Positions 33,139 to 40,704 of a stretch of DNA of 64,000 nt are shown piece after piece. Source of the DNA: Chromobacterium rhizoryzae (GTDB lineage Bacteria > Pseudomonadota > Gammaproteobacteria > Burkholderiales > Chromobacteriaceae); NCBI RefSeq assembly GCF_020544465.1, contig NZ_CP066126.1, positions 2,108,001 through 2,172,000 of the forward strand, given 5' to 3'. A program made the position numbers and the translations under genes. Under the pieces are notes generated by a model. It had not been told where the DNA came from and ran no database searches. It was given only the letters and a program-made list of their open reading frames with translations. Numbering within the stretch: the first letter of the stretch is position 1; each line of letters opens with the position of its first letter.

Positions 33139-33462
33139 ATGCACTATCATTTGGCGCCGTCCTGTTGGACGGTGATTTTTTCTCTGCAGCAAGGGCAGGA
33201 CTTGCCCGGCAGCCGCGACTTGCTGGAGCGCATCGCCCGGCTGGCGCCCTGCCAGGCCGGCTTCCTGGGTCTGGAGCGCGGAGAGCCGGGACGGGACACC
33301 GTGTCCTACTGGGACAGCGTCGAGGCCATCGCCGCCTGGCGTCAGTGCGCCGAGCGCCTGATCGCCCAGCGCTACGGACCGGAAGCCTGGTATCGGGTAT
33401 TCGCTTTCAATGTGAGCGCGGCCGCGGTGTGCCCGCGGCCGGCGGCCGGGGGCGCCGGATGA
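33139..33462 (+). CDS. Small antibiotic-biosynthesis-monooxygenase-fold protein
   Basis: A 107-residue protein resembling ABM-fold (dimeric alpha+beta barrel) enzymes such as small monooxygenases or heme-degrading proteins. Visible features are a central GFLGLERGEPGRDTVSYWDSVEAIAAWR and an AERLIAQRYGPEAWYRVFAF helix and strand, the usual ABM pattern. No signal peptide is seen. It lies 8 bases after era and overlaps recO by four bases, so it is in the rnc-era-recO operon. The substrate is unknown. The N-terminus (MHYHLAPSCWTVIFSL) is a little unusual but in frame with a ribosome-proximal ATG. Confidence 0.75.
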   Translation: MHYHLAPSCWTVIFSLQQGQDLPGSRDLLERIARLAPCQAGFLGLERGEPGRDTVSYWDSVEAIAAWRQCAERLIAQRYGPEAWYRVFAFNVSAAAVCPRPAAGGAG

Positions 33463-34187
33463 GCCAGCCGGGCAGGGTGGATCGCCAGCCGGCCTATGTG
33501 TTGCACGCGCAGCCCTACCGGGAAACCAGTTTGCTGGTGGAGGTGCTCAGCCGCGACCACGGCCGTTTTTCGGTGGTGGCGCGCGGCGCGCGGCGGCCGC
33601 GGGCCGATCTGCGCGGCCTGCTGCTGCCTTTCCAGCCCTTGACCCTGTCCTGGTTCGGCAAGGCCGAACTGCGCACCCTGCACAGCGCGGACTGGGACGG
33701 CGGCGTGCCGCAGTTGTCCGGACTGCCGCTGATCTGCGGTTTTTATCTGAACGAATTGATGTTGAAGCTGACCGCGCGCGACGACCCCGAACCGCGCGCC
33801 TTCGCCGTTTACGACGCGGCGGTGCGCGGCCTGGCGCGGCAAGGCGGTCTGGCCGCGGTGCTGCGCCGCTACGAATTGCGGCTGATCCAGGTGTTGGGCT
33901 ACGCGCCCAGCCTGCTGCGCGACGGCGACGGCGCGGACGTGGACGCCGGACTTGATTATTGGTGCCAGGGCAACGCCGCGCCGGAGCGCGACGCCGGCCA
34001 GAGCCTGGAGCGCGGGCTGCGGCTCAGCGGCGCCAGCTTGCTGGCGATAGAGGCCGACGATTACGCGGCTGCGGCCACCCGGCTTGAAGCGCGGGCGCTG
34101 ATGCGAGTATGGTTGACCGCTTTATTGGGCGAGGAGCCGCTGGCTTCGCGCGAACTGTTACAGGCCGTCAATTCGCTGTCGGATTGA
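33459..34187 (+). CDS. recO: DNA repair protein RecO
   Basis: Loads RecA on SSB-coated single strands in the RecFOR pathway. The start MSQPGRVDRQPAYVLHAQPYRETSLLVEVLSRDHGRFSVVARGARRPR (33459) is the typical RecO OB-fold N-terminus. The C-terminal helical domain has the zinc-free Gram-negative form (YELRLIQVLGYAPSL). Length 242 residues. The start overlaps the preceding stop (ATGA). Family identity is clear despite low general conservation. Confidence 0.95.
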   Translation: MSQPGRVDRQPAYVLHAQPYRETSLLVEVLSRDHGRFSVVARGARRPRADLRGLLLPFQPLTLSWFGKAELRTLHSADWDGGVPQLSGLPLICGFYLNELMLKLTARDDPEPRAFAVYDAAVRGLARQGGLAAVLRRYELRLIQVLGYAPSLLRDGDGADVDAGLDYWCQGNAAPERDAGQSLERGLRLSGASLLAIEADDYAAAATRLEARALMRVWLTALLGEEPLASRELLQAVNSLSD

Positions 34188-34209
34188 GGCCAAGCTATCG
34201 GGAGTGAAT

Positions 34210-34935
34210 ATGATTCTGTTGGGCGTAAACATCGATCACGTCGCCACCTTGCGCCAGGCGCGCGGCACCCGTTATCCCAGCCCGGTGGAGGCCGCGCTGG
34301 TGGCGGAAACCGCCGGCGCCGACCTGATCACCCTGCATCTGCGCGAGGATCGCCGTCACATTCAGGACGCCGACGTGGTGGCGATGCGCCAGGTGGTCAA
34401 GACCCGGGTCAACCTGGAAATGGCGATGACCGAGGAAATGCTGGCCAATGCGCTGGCGGTGAAGCCGGAAGACGTGTGTCTGGTGCCGGAAAAACGCGAG
34501 GAAGTCACCACCGAGGGCGGCCTGGACGCCATCGGCCATTTCGCCGATGTCAGCCGCTACACCCGCAGCCTGCTGGACGCCGGCATCCGCGTGTCCATCT
34601 TCATCGATCCTGACCGCGCGCAGATCCAGCGCGCCTGGGACGCCGGCGCGCGCGTGGTGGAATTGCATACCGGCGCTTACGCCGACGCCCATGACGCCGC
34701 GGCGCGCGACGCCGAGTTGGCGCGCATCCGCGACGCCGCCGCCTTCGCCGCCGAGCTGGGCATGGTGGTCAACGCCGGCCACGGCCTCAACTACCACAAT
34801 GTGCAGCCGATCGCCGCCATTCCGCAGATCGCGGAACTGAATATCGGCCACGCCATCGTCGCCCAGGCGCTGTTCGTCGGCTTCGCCGAGGCGGTGAAGG
34901 AGATGAAGACGCTGATGGCGGCCGCGCGCGGCTGA
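34210..34935 (+). CDS. pdxJ: Pyridoxine 5'-phosphate synthase
   Basis: Closes the pyridoxine ring in vitamin B6 synthesis. The start at 34210 (MILLGVNIDHVATLRQARGT) is chosen because GGAG lies 6 bases upstream; an in-frame GTG two codons earlier is possible. The 241 residues show HLREDRRHIQD, NLEMAMTEEM, CLVPEKREEVTTEGG, RVSIFIDPD, ELHTGAYAD and NAGHGLNYHNV, all PdxJ hallmarks including active-site His and Glu. It follows recO by 22 bases. Confidence 0.97.
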   Translation: MILLGVNIDHVATLRQARGTRYPSPVEAALVAETAGADLITLHLREDRRHIQDADVVAMRQVVKTRVNLEMAMTEEMLANALAVKPEDVCLVPEKREEVTTEGGLDAIGHFADVSRYTRSLLDAGIRVSIFIDPDRAQIQRAWDAGARVVELHTGAYADAHDAAARDAELARIRDAAAFAAELGMVVNAGHGLNYHNVQPIAAIPQIAELNIGHAIVAQALFVGFAEAVKEMKTLMAAARG

Positions 34936-34940
34936 TTCCG

Positions 34941-35504
34941 GTGCCCACCGTCGTCTCCCACGCCCTGGCCGGCGCGACGCTGGCCGGCCTGTGCGCGCCG
35001 CGTCCGCTGCGCGCGCCCGGCATGGCCGGCTGGCTGCTGCTGTGCGGCGCGGCGGCGATGCTGCCGGATCTGGACGTGATCACTTTCAAGCTGGGCATTC
35101 CCTATGCCAGCCCCTGGGGGCATCGGGGCATCTCTCATTCGCTGACGCTGGCCTTGATCGCCGGCGGCGCGCTGGCCGCGCTCGGGCGCCGCTGGTGGTC
35201 GCGGCTGGGGCTGGGGCCGCTACGCGCTTTTGTCGTGCTGAGCCTGGCGGTGGCCTCCCACGCCTTGCTGGACATGTGGACCGACGCCACCCATGGCCCG
35301 GCTTTGGCGATGCCCTGGCATCCGGGGCGCTTCTTGTTTGATTGGCGGCCTATCGAAGGCTCGCCGCTGACGCCCGGCCGCTGGCTGGGCCCCAAGGGGC
35401 TGCGGGTGCTGAGTTCGGAGCTGCTTTACGTCTGGCTGCCCTGCCTGCTGCTGTGGCTGTCCCGCGCTTTTTGGCTGAGCGGGCGCGGGGAGGGCGGACG
35501 ATGA
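34941..35504 (+). CDS. YdjM-type membrane metal-dependent hydrolase family protein
   Basis: Inner-membrane protein of the DUF457 (YdjM/YfhO-type) group, annotated as membrane-bound metal-dependent hydrolase. The 187-residue product starts at GTG (PTVVSHALAGATL). Conserved polar residues lie in VSHALAG, LPDLDVITF and HRGISHS (His/Asp typical of this group) and SHALLDMWTDA. About five membrane segments are visible. It sits between pdxJ and acpS with a 4-base overlap with acpS, an insertion into the usual pdxJ-acpS pair. No reaction is established. Confidence 0.82.
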   Translation: MPTVVSHALAGATLAGLCAPRPLRAPGMAGWLLLCGAAAMLPDLDVITFKLGIPYASPWGHRGISHSLTLALIAGGALAALGRRWWSRLGLGPLRAFVVLSLAVASHALLDMWTDATHGPALAMPWHPGRFLFDWRPIEGSPLTPGRWLGPKGLRVLSSELLYVWLPCLLLWLSRAFWLSGRGEGGR

Positions 35505-35890
35505 TTTACGGCATCGGCACCGATCTGGTGGACATCGAGCGCATGCGGGGGATGTTCCAGCGCTGGGGCTTCAAGCTGGGGCGGCACATGCTGGCCCCGG
35601 CCGAGCGGCGGGCTTTCGCCGACAGCGCCGATCCGGCGCGCTTTCTGGCCAAGCGCTTCGCAGTCAAGGAGGCCTTGGCCAAGGCGCTGGGCACCGGGGT
35701 GCGCGCGCCGGTGTTGCTGACGGCGATCTGGGTTGAGCATGATGAATGGGGTAAGCCGCTATTGGCGCTAAGCCCAGAATTGGAAGAATTTTTAAGCCGG
35801 CGCGGCGTGGGCGCGCGTCATCTGTCCATCAGCGACGAACGCGGCCACGCGCTGGCTTTTGTGGTGCTGGAGCGCTCCGCGCCCGGCTAA
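35501..35890 (+). CDS. acpS: Holo-[acyl-carrier-protein] synthase
   Basis: Transfers 4'-phosphopantetheine from CoA to acyl carrier protein. The 129-residue protein has the AcpS motifs MIYGIGTDLVDIERM (metal-binding Asp8) and FLAKRFAVKEALAKALGTG (Glu and Lys of the active site). The C-terminus HLSISDERGHALAFVVLE is typical. The ATG follows GGAG and overlaps the previous gene. Its stop lies at the edge of a palindromic repeat element. Confidence 0.96.
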   Translation: MIYGIGTDLVDIERMRGMFQRWGFKLGRHMLAPAERRAFADSADPARFLAKRFAVKEALAKALGTGVRAPVLLTAIWVEHDEWGKPLLALSPELEEFLSRRGVGARHLSISDERGHALAFVVLERSAPG

Positions 35891-36034
35891 GAACGTGTTT
35901 ACGATCTCGCGAGCAAGGGCGAGACAAGGCGTTGCGGCTGAAAAAGCGGAGTGTACACACGGTACATGAGCATTTTGAAGACGTGCTCACCGTGTAACGC
36001 TCCACAAGGCGTTGCGGATCGTAAACAGGTTCTA
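35888..36034. repeat. Small inverted-repeat element, family A, copy 1
   Basis: A block of about 145 bp between acpS and nagZ. Its ends AGAACGTGTTTACGATC and GATCGTAAACAGGTTCT are near-perfect terminal inverted repeats. The inside contains GCGGAGTGTAC, GTACATGAGCATT and CTCACCGTGTAACGCTCC, which recur in the copy at 38.9 kb. No coding capacity; MITE-like. Confidence 0.85.
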
Positions 36035-36051
36035 AGAGAGAGAGCAAACCG

Positions 36052-37140
36052 ATGCAGCAGACTCAACAGAACGCGGCCTTGCCGCGCGGGCCGGTAATGG
36101 CGGGCGTGGCCGGCCTGCGGCTGACGGACGAAGAGAAACAGCGCTTGGCGCATCCGCTGGTGGGCGGGGTGATCCTGTTCCGCCGCAACTTCCAGGACAT
36201 CGAGCAGCTGAAGGCGCTGACCGCGGAAATCCGCGCCTTGCGCAGCCCGCATTTGCTGATCGCGGTGGATCACGAGGGCGGCCGGGTGCAGCGCTTCCTC
36301 GACGGCTTCACCCGTCTGCCGCCGATGCAGGTGCTGGGCAGGATGTGGGAGCAGGACCGCGCGGCGGCCTTGGAGCAGGCGGAGAACGTGGGCTATGTGT
36401 TGGCCGCCGAGCTGTCCGCCTGCGGCGTCGACCTGTCCTTCACCCCGGTGCTGGACCTGGATTGGGGGCGCTGCGCGGTGATAGGCAACCGCAGCTTCCA
36501 CCGCGATCCGGTCATTGTGGCGGAACTGGCCGAAGCCTTGCAGCGCGGCCTGGCGCGCGGCGGCATGTCCACTTGCGGCAAGCACTTCCCCGGCCATGGC
36601 TTCGTCGAGGGCGACAGCCATCATCTGATGCCGGAGGATGGCCGCAGCCTGGCCGAGCTGGAGGCGGACGATCTGGTGCCCTTCGGCCGCCTGGCGGCCG
36701 CCGGCATGGGCTCGGTGATGCCGGCGCATGTTCTGTACCCGGCGGTGGACGCGCAGCCGGCCGGTTTCTCGCCGGTGTGGCTGCAGCAGGTGCTGCGCGG
36801 CCGGCTGGGCTTTGACGGCGTGATCTTCTCCGACGCCTTGGACATGGAGGGCGCGGCCGGCGCCGGCGACTTCGTGCAGCGCGCCGACGCGGCCTTGGCC
36901 GCTGGTTGCGATATGGTGCTGGTCTGCAACGATCCCCGGCAGACCGATCTGATCCTGGCCCATCTGCGGCCGCCGGCGCAGCCGGAACTGGCGCGGCGGC
37001 TGGAGCGCATGGCCGGCAAGGCGGCGGATTGGGCGGCGGAGCTGGCCGGCCCGGCCTTCGCCGCGGCACGCGTCCAGGTGGAGCGTTTGAACATGCCGGC
37101 GGACGCGATGCGCGGGCCGGACGTGGGCGAGGCCAATTAA
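36052..37140 (+). CDS. nagZ: Beta-N-acetylhexosaminidase (NagZ)
   Basis: Cytoplasmic glycoside hydrolase family 3 enzyme that removes N-acetylglucosamine from muropeptides during cell-wall recycling. In 362 residues it shows the NagZ-specific histidine loop STCGKHFPGHGFVEGDSHH (about 175-193) and the catalytic Asp in GVIFSDALDMEGA (about 261). The substrate-contact LIAVDHEGGRVQRF is also present. The start codon follows a purine-rich AAGAGAGAGAGC. It follows acpS, separated by the family A repeat. Confidence 0.95.
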   Translation: MQQTQQNAALPRGPVMAGVAGLRLTDEEKQRLAHPLVGGVILFRRNFQDIEQLKALTAEIRALRSPHLLIAVDHEGGRVQRFLDGFTRLPPMQVLGRMWEQDRAAALEQAENVGYVLAAELSACGVDLSFTPVLDLDWGRCAVIGNRSFHRDPVIVAELAEALQRGLARGGMSTCGKHFPGHGFVEGDSHHLMPEDGRSLAELEADDLVPFGRLAAAGMGSVMPAHVLYPAVDAQPAGFSPVWLQQVLRGRLGFDGVIFSDALDMEGAAGAGDFVQRADAALAAGCDMVLVCNDPRQTDLILAHLRPPAQPELARRLERMAGKAADWAAELAGPAFAAARVQVERLNMPADAMRGPDVGEAN

Positions 37141-37154
37141 GCGTGACGCTTGCT

Positions 37155-37269
37155 TAGAGCGGCTAACAAACCCCTGATGCTGCGTTGCGCCGACTTGTCG
37201 TACTCAAGTACTGCCTGCGTCGGCGCGCCTTGCCTCAGCCGTGAAACTGACAATGTTAGCCGCTCTTAA
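37155..37269. repeat. Small inverted-repeat element, family B
   Basis: About 115 bp with terminal inverted repeats AGAGCGGCTAACA and TGTTAGCCGCTCT. The inside has GCGTTGCGCCGACTTGTCGT and TACTCAAGTACTGCCTGCGT, sequence of a kind repeated in betaproteobacterial genomes. It lies just after nagZ. No coding capacity. Confidence 0.75.
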
Positions 37270-37336
37270 GGGGGGAGCGGAAAACGTCTTTTGCCACGGA
37301 AGGCCACGGGAGCAGTCAAGGTCTGTGGTTGCTTTT

Positions 37337-37443
37337 GCCACGGAAACACACGGAAAAACACGGACCAAAGACGGTAGAAGGTTTCGTGGGCCTCCTGGCC
37401 GAAGGAGTTGTCTTTTGCCGTGTCTTCCGTGTGTTTCCGTGGC
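37337..37443. repeat. Inverted-repeat element, family C (CCACGGAAACACACGG type)
   Basis: GCCACGGAAACACACGGAA (37337-37355) and its exact reverse complement (37425-37443) flank about 70 bases. A partial match TTGCCACGGAAGGCCACGG lies just before. The stem would be 19 bp. No coding capacity; distinct from families A and B. Confidence 0.75.
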
Positions 37444-37455
37444 TAATAAAGGTGG

Positions 37456-37611
37456 CTAAACAAACTGCACCGGCACGTAGAAGTCTCGCCCCGGGCGGCT
37501 GACCAGCACTTGCGGCTGGCCCTGGATCACCGCGCGGAAGGCGCGCGGCAGCCGGCGCCAGTCCATGAACTTCATCTTGATGCTGTCGTACTGCGCTTGA
37601 GTGTGTTCCAT
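37456..37611 (-). CDS. Small unknown protein (51 aa) after the UmuD-like gene
   Basis: Not recognised. The 51-residue product (MEHTQAQYDSIKMKFMDWRRL to FYVPVQFV) is basic in the middle and has no membrane segment. The ATG at 37611 has a strong ribosome site (GGGAG, 6 bases away) and lies 17 bases after the stop of the UmuD-like gene on the same strand, so the two are probably one operon. The C-terminal segment QPQVLVSRPGRDFYVPVQF looks like two beta-strands. It could be a partner or target of the self-cleaving protein; that is speculation. Confidence 0.65.
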   Translation of the reverse strand: MEHTQAQYDSIKMKFMDWRRLPRAFRAVIQGQPQVLVSRPGRDFYVPVQFV

Positions 37612-37628
37612 GGTGTTCTCCCGAAGGT

Positions 37629-38207
37629 TCAGTCCACTTTGTGGATGACGTTGGTGACGACGCCCCAGATATGGAAGGCGGCGTCTTCCGGCACCGGAAT
37701 CGGCTGGAATTCCGGGTTTTCCGGCAGCAGGCGGATGCCTTTGGCGGTTTTTTCCAGCCGCTTCACCGTCAGCTCGCCATTGAGCGCCGCCACCACAACC
37801 TTGCCGTTGCGCGCCTCCGTCGCGCGGTCCACCACCAGCAGGTCGCCGTCGTGGATGCCGGCGCCCAACATGGATTCGCCCTTGACCGTGACGAGGAAGG
37901 TGCTGCCCGGCCGCGGCGCCAGCCTGGCGTTGAGGTCCACGTCGTCTTCCTTGAGGTCATCCGCCGCCACCGGCGAGCCGGCCGGCACGCTGTTGGCGAA
38001 CAGCGGCAGCGACAACTCGCTGAGGTGGCGCGCCAGCGTACGCACGTCGTCGGCCTGGGCGTTGTGGGCGGTGCGCCAGCTGCGGTAATCGCGCAGCCAG
38101 TCTTCCAGCACCGGTTTCAACGGTTCCGGCACGCGGAGGGCGACGGTCTTGTCGCCGCCGTAGCTGGATTTGCGGCCGGCGCCGCTGCGTTTGCCCCCAT
38201 GGCTCAT
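37629..38207 (-). CDS. Self-cleaving S24-family protein (UmuD/LexA-like) with possible RHH N-terminus
   Basis: A RecA-type co-protease target in the LexA/UmuD family. The 192-residue protein has the cleavage pair Ala76-Gly77 (SVPAGSPVAADDL, much like UmuD), Ser112 in KGESMLGAGIHDGDLLVVDR and Lys149 in NGELTVKRLEK. Unlike UmuD it has a longer N-terminal region (1-60). A basic GGKRSGAGRKS is followed by a strand-helix pattern TVALRVPEPLKPVLEDWLRDYRSWR, which could be a ribbon-helix-helix DNA-binding unit. No umuC is adjacent; a 51-residue gene follows instead. An AGAGGA site precedes ATG and a 20-base palindrome lies upstream. Confidence 0.88.
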   Translation of the reverse strand: MSHGGKRSGAGRKSSYGGDKTVALRVPEPLKPVLEDWLRDYRSWRTAHNAQADDVRTLARHLSELSLPLFANSVPAGSPVAADDLKEDDVDLNARLAPRPGSTFLVTVKGESMLGAGIHDGDLLVVDRATEARNGKVVVAALNGELTVKRLEKTAKGIRLLPENPEFQPIPVPEDAAFHIWGVVTNVIHKVD

Positions 38208-38235
38208 TGGCTAATCCTCTGTAATGCAAGCAGAT

Positions 38236-38255
38236 TTGATTGTGTACATTATCAA
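38236..38255. promoter_or_regulatory. Palindromic operator candidate upstream of the UmuD-like gene
   Basis: TTGATTGTGTACATTATCAA is a 20-base palindrome with 16 matching positions (TTGAT, TGTACA, ATCAA), 29 bases before the gene start. It overlaps a TTGATA that could be a -35 on the minus strand. It is not an E. coli-type LexA box. Autoregulation is inferred. Confidence 0.5.
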
Positions 38256-38297
38256 AGCCCAGGGCAAGTTTTTTTTGAGCGCGCCGGCGGCGGGCGC

Positions 38298-38319
38298 AAA
38301 AAAGCCCGCTGAGGCGGGC
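38298..38319 (-). terminator. Terminator of tdk
   Basis: On the minus strand GCCCGC and GCGGGC pair around a 4-base loop, followed by six T. It lies 26 bases after the tdk stop. Confidence 0.85.
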
Positions 38320-38344
38320 GGGTTTCGGCGGGCGGGCGGCGGCT

Positions 38345-38899
38345 TCAGAGCCGGTAGAAGCAGCGGGCGCAAACCGCGCGGTAGCGGGCATTGCCGCCGA
38401 TTTCCACCTGCGGGCCCTCCTTGACGCGGCGGCCATCGGCGTCGATGCGAATGTGCATGGTGGCTTTTTTGCCACATTCGCAAATGGTCTTGATCTCTTC
38501 GATTTCGTCGGCCAGCGCCAGCAGCATGCCGGAGCCGATGAAGGGCTCGCCGCGGAAATCGGTGCGCAGGCCAAAGCAGATCACCGGGATGTTGCGGGTA
38601 TGGGCCAGCTCATGCAACTGGTGCACCTGTTCCGGGGTGATGAACTGGGCTTCGTCGATCAGGATGCAGGCGGTCTGGCCGAAATCCTCGGCCAGGAAGT
38701 TCAGCTCCGGCGAGAAGGTGCGGGCGTCGCGCTGCAGATTGAGGCGGGAGGTGATCTTGCCGAAGCCGTAGCGGTCGTCCATCGCGCTGGTGAACAGCGC
38801 CACGGTCTTGCCCATGGATTCGTAGTTGTTGGCGATTTGCAGCAGCTGGGTGCTCTTGCCGCTGTTCATCGCGGCGTAGCGGAAAAAGAGTTTTGCCAT
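38345..38899 (-). CDS. tdk: Thymidine kinase
   Basis: Phosphorylates thymidine for salvage. The start MAKLFFRYAAMNSGKSTQLLQIANNYE (38899) is chosen over an upstream in-frame ATG that lies in the repeat. The 184-residue protein has the P-loop MNSGKSTQ, the lid TSRLNLQRDARTF, the catalytic Glu in LIDEAQFITPEQV and the structural zinc site CECGKK with CARCFYRL. A type II (TK1-like) enzyme. The family A repeat copy 2 lies just before the gene. Confidence 0.96.
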   Translation of the reverse strand: MAKLFFRYAAMNSGKSTQLLQIANNYESMGKTVALFTSAMDDRYGFGKITSRLNLQRDARTFSPELNFLAEDFGQTACILIDEAQFITPEQVHQLHELAHTRNIPVICFGLRTDFRGEPFIGSGMLLALADEIEEIKTICECGKKATMHIRIDADGRRVKEGPQVEIGGNARYRAVCARCFYRL

Positions 38900-38922
38900 C
38901 GATGGGTTCTCGCTGGGGCTTA

Positions 38923-39065
38923 GGGCCTGTTTACGATCTCGCGAGCTAAGGGGAAACAAGGCGAAAACGGTTGAAGAAGCGGAGTGTACAAGAGGTACAT
39001 GAGCATTCTGAAGCCGTACTCACCGTGTAACGCTCCACGACGCGCAGTAGATCGTAAATAGGTTC
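38923..39065. repeat. Small inverted-repeat element, family A, copy 2
   Basis: About 143 bp between rlmJ and tdk. It shares TTTACGATCTCGCGAGC, AAGCGGAGTGTACA, GGTACATGAGCATT and CTCACCGTGTAACGCTCCAC with the copy at 35.9 kb. The ends CCTGTTTACGATCT and AGATCGTAAATAGG form imperfect inverted repeats. Confidence 0.85.
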
Positions 39066-39066
39066 T

Positions 39067-39915
39067 TTAAAGGTCACCGCCGGTTTCCAGCACATAGCTG
39101 GCGCCGGCATCCTGCGCCAGATGCTGGGCGAGGTAGGGCAGCACTTCGCGCAGCGTCTGCGGCAGCGTCCACGGCGCGTTGAGGATGAACATGCCGCTGC
39201 CGTGCATGCCGAAGCCGTCGCTGGACGGCTTTTGCACGTGCAGTTCGGCGCGCAGCCAGTTCTTGGCGCCCAGCTTCTTCATTTCCTTGGGCAGCTCCTT
39301 CATCTCCGCGCGTTGCAGGCAGGGATACCAGACCGCGTAGACGCCGGTGGCGAAGCGCTTCAGGCTTTCCTTCAGCGCGGTGATCACGTGCTGGTAATCG
39401 CGCTTGTCCTCGTAGGGCGGGTCGATCAGCACCAGCGCGCGGCGCGGCGGCGGCGGCAGGATCGCCTTGATCGCCTCGAAGCCGTTGGCCTGCTGGATTT
39501 GCACGCGGCGGCCGGCGTCGGCGAAGGTGTCGGCCAGCAGCTGGTGGTCGGTGGGGTGCAGTTCGAACAGGCGCAGCTTGTCGCTGGCCGGCATCACTTC
39601 CGCCGCGCACCAGGGCGAGCCGGGATAGAGCTTGAGTTCGCCGTCGGCGTTCAGGCTGCGCACTACCTCGACGTAGTTGGCGACGGCTTCCGGCAGGTCG
39701 TCGCGCCGCCATAGGCGGGCGATGCCGGATTCGAATTCGGCGTTCTTGGTGGCGTAACCTTCCACCAGCGAGTAGGCGCCGGCGCCGGCATGGGTGTCGA
39801 TATACCAGTAGGGCTTGGCTTTCTGGCCCAGGTAGTTCAGGAGTTCGATCTGGATCAGATGCTTGAGCACGTCGGCGTGGTTGCCGGCGTGGAAGGCGTG
39901 GCGGTAACTGAGCAT
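39067..39915 (-). CDS. rlmJ: 23S rRNA (adenine(2030)-N(6))-methyltransferase
   Basis: Methylates A2030 of 23S rRNA using SAM. The 282 residues match RlmJ: MLSYRHAFHAGNHADVLKH at the N-terminus, YIDTHAGAGAYSL (SAM motif I, about 38-50) and the N6-adenine motif DPPYE in ALVLIDPPYEDKRDY. HGSGMFILNAPWTLPQTL is near the end. Single gene; the promoter lies between it and truC (about 20 bases), so it may be co-transcribed with truC. Confidence 0.95.
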   Translation of the reverse strand: MLSYRHAFHAGNHADVLKHLIQIELLNYLGQKAKPYWYIDTHAGAGAYSLVEGYATKNAEFESGIARLWRRDDLPEAVANYVEVVRSLNADGELKLYPGSPWCAAEVMPASDKLRLFELHPTDHQLLADTFADAGRRVQIQQANGFEAIKAILPPPPRRALVLIDPPYEDKRDYQHVITALKESLKRFATGVYAVWYPCLQRAEMKELPKEMKKLGAKNWLRAELHVQKPSSDGFGMHGSGMFILNAPWTLPQTLREVLPYLAQHLAQDAGASYVLETGGDL

Positions 39916-39936
39916 GGCTGCGGGATATGGCGTTCG

Positions 39937-40704
39937 TCAGCCGCGAATTGTACCGGATTCGGCGTGGCCGCGCAGCGCGTCCTCCAGCGCGGCGCGCCAG
40001 CCCAGTTGTTCCGCAAGCTGCATGAAATCGTCGGCCGGCGGCGCTTGCAGCCAGAGCGGCTGCCCGCTGTCAGGGTGGCTCAGCCGCATTGCGACGCAGG
40101 CCAGCAGCAGGCGCCGGCTGCCGAAATGCTCGGCGAACATGCGATTGTGGCGGCCCTTGCCGTGGGTGGCGTCGCCGATGATGGGGTGGGCGATGTGCTT
40201 CAGATGACGGCGCAGCTGGTGGCGGCGGCCGGTGTGAGGCGTCAGCTCCAGCAGGCTGTAGCGGCTGCTGGGGTAGCGTTCGACCTCGATCGGCAGCTCG
40301 ATGCGCGCCAGCGTGCGGTAATCGGTGACGGCGGCCTGCGGCGCGGTGTCCACGGTTTCGCCTATCCATTCCAGATCGTCCGGGCGGCGGCTCAAGGGGT
40401 AGTCGATGCGGCCGGCGTCGTCGGCGTGGCCGCGGACCACGGCGATATAGCGCTTGTCCACCTGCTGGCGTTCGAACTGCCAGCTCATTTCGCGGCACAT
40501 GTCCTTGTCCAGCGCGAACAGCAGCACGCCGGAGGTGCCCTTGTCCAGCCGGTGCACCGGGTAGACCCGCTGGCCGATCTGGTCGCGCAGCAGCTGCACG
40601 GCGAAGCGGGTTTCGTTGCGGTCCAGCGCGGTGCGATGCACCAGCAGGCCGGAGGGCTTGTGAATGGCGATCAGCCGGTCGTCGCGGTAAAGAATGGGCA
40701 GCAT
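39937..40704 (-). CDS. truC: tRNA pseudouridine(65) synthase TruC
   Basis: RluA-family pseudouridine synthase. In 255 residues: ILYRDDRLIAIHKPSGLLVHRT at the start, the catalytic Asp in YPVHRLDKGTSGVLLFA (about 53), and YSLLELTPHTGRRHQLRRHLKHIAHPIIGD. The C-terminus has LLLACVAMRLSHPDSG. Length and the HRLDKGTSGV form fit TruC best, though other RluA members are close. Confidence 0.9.
   Translation of the reverse strand: MLPILYRDDRLIAIHKPSGLLVHRTALDRNETRFAVQLLRDQIGQRVYPVHRLDKGTSGVLLFALDKDMCREMSWQFERQQVDKRYIAVVRGHADDAGRIDYPLSRRPDDLEWIGETVDTAPQAAVTDYRTLARIELPIEVERYPSSRYSLLELTPHTGRRHQLRRHLKHIAHPIIGDATHGKGRHNRMFAEHFGSRRLLLACVAMRLSHPDSGQPLWLQAPPADDFMQLAEQLGWRAALEDALRGHAESGTIRG

Noticed and set aside
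37241..37459. 72-codon plus-strand frame in the repeat region
   Set aside because: It is composed of family B and C repeat sequence and has no ribosome site.
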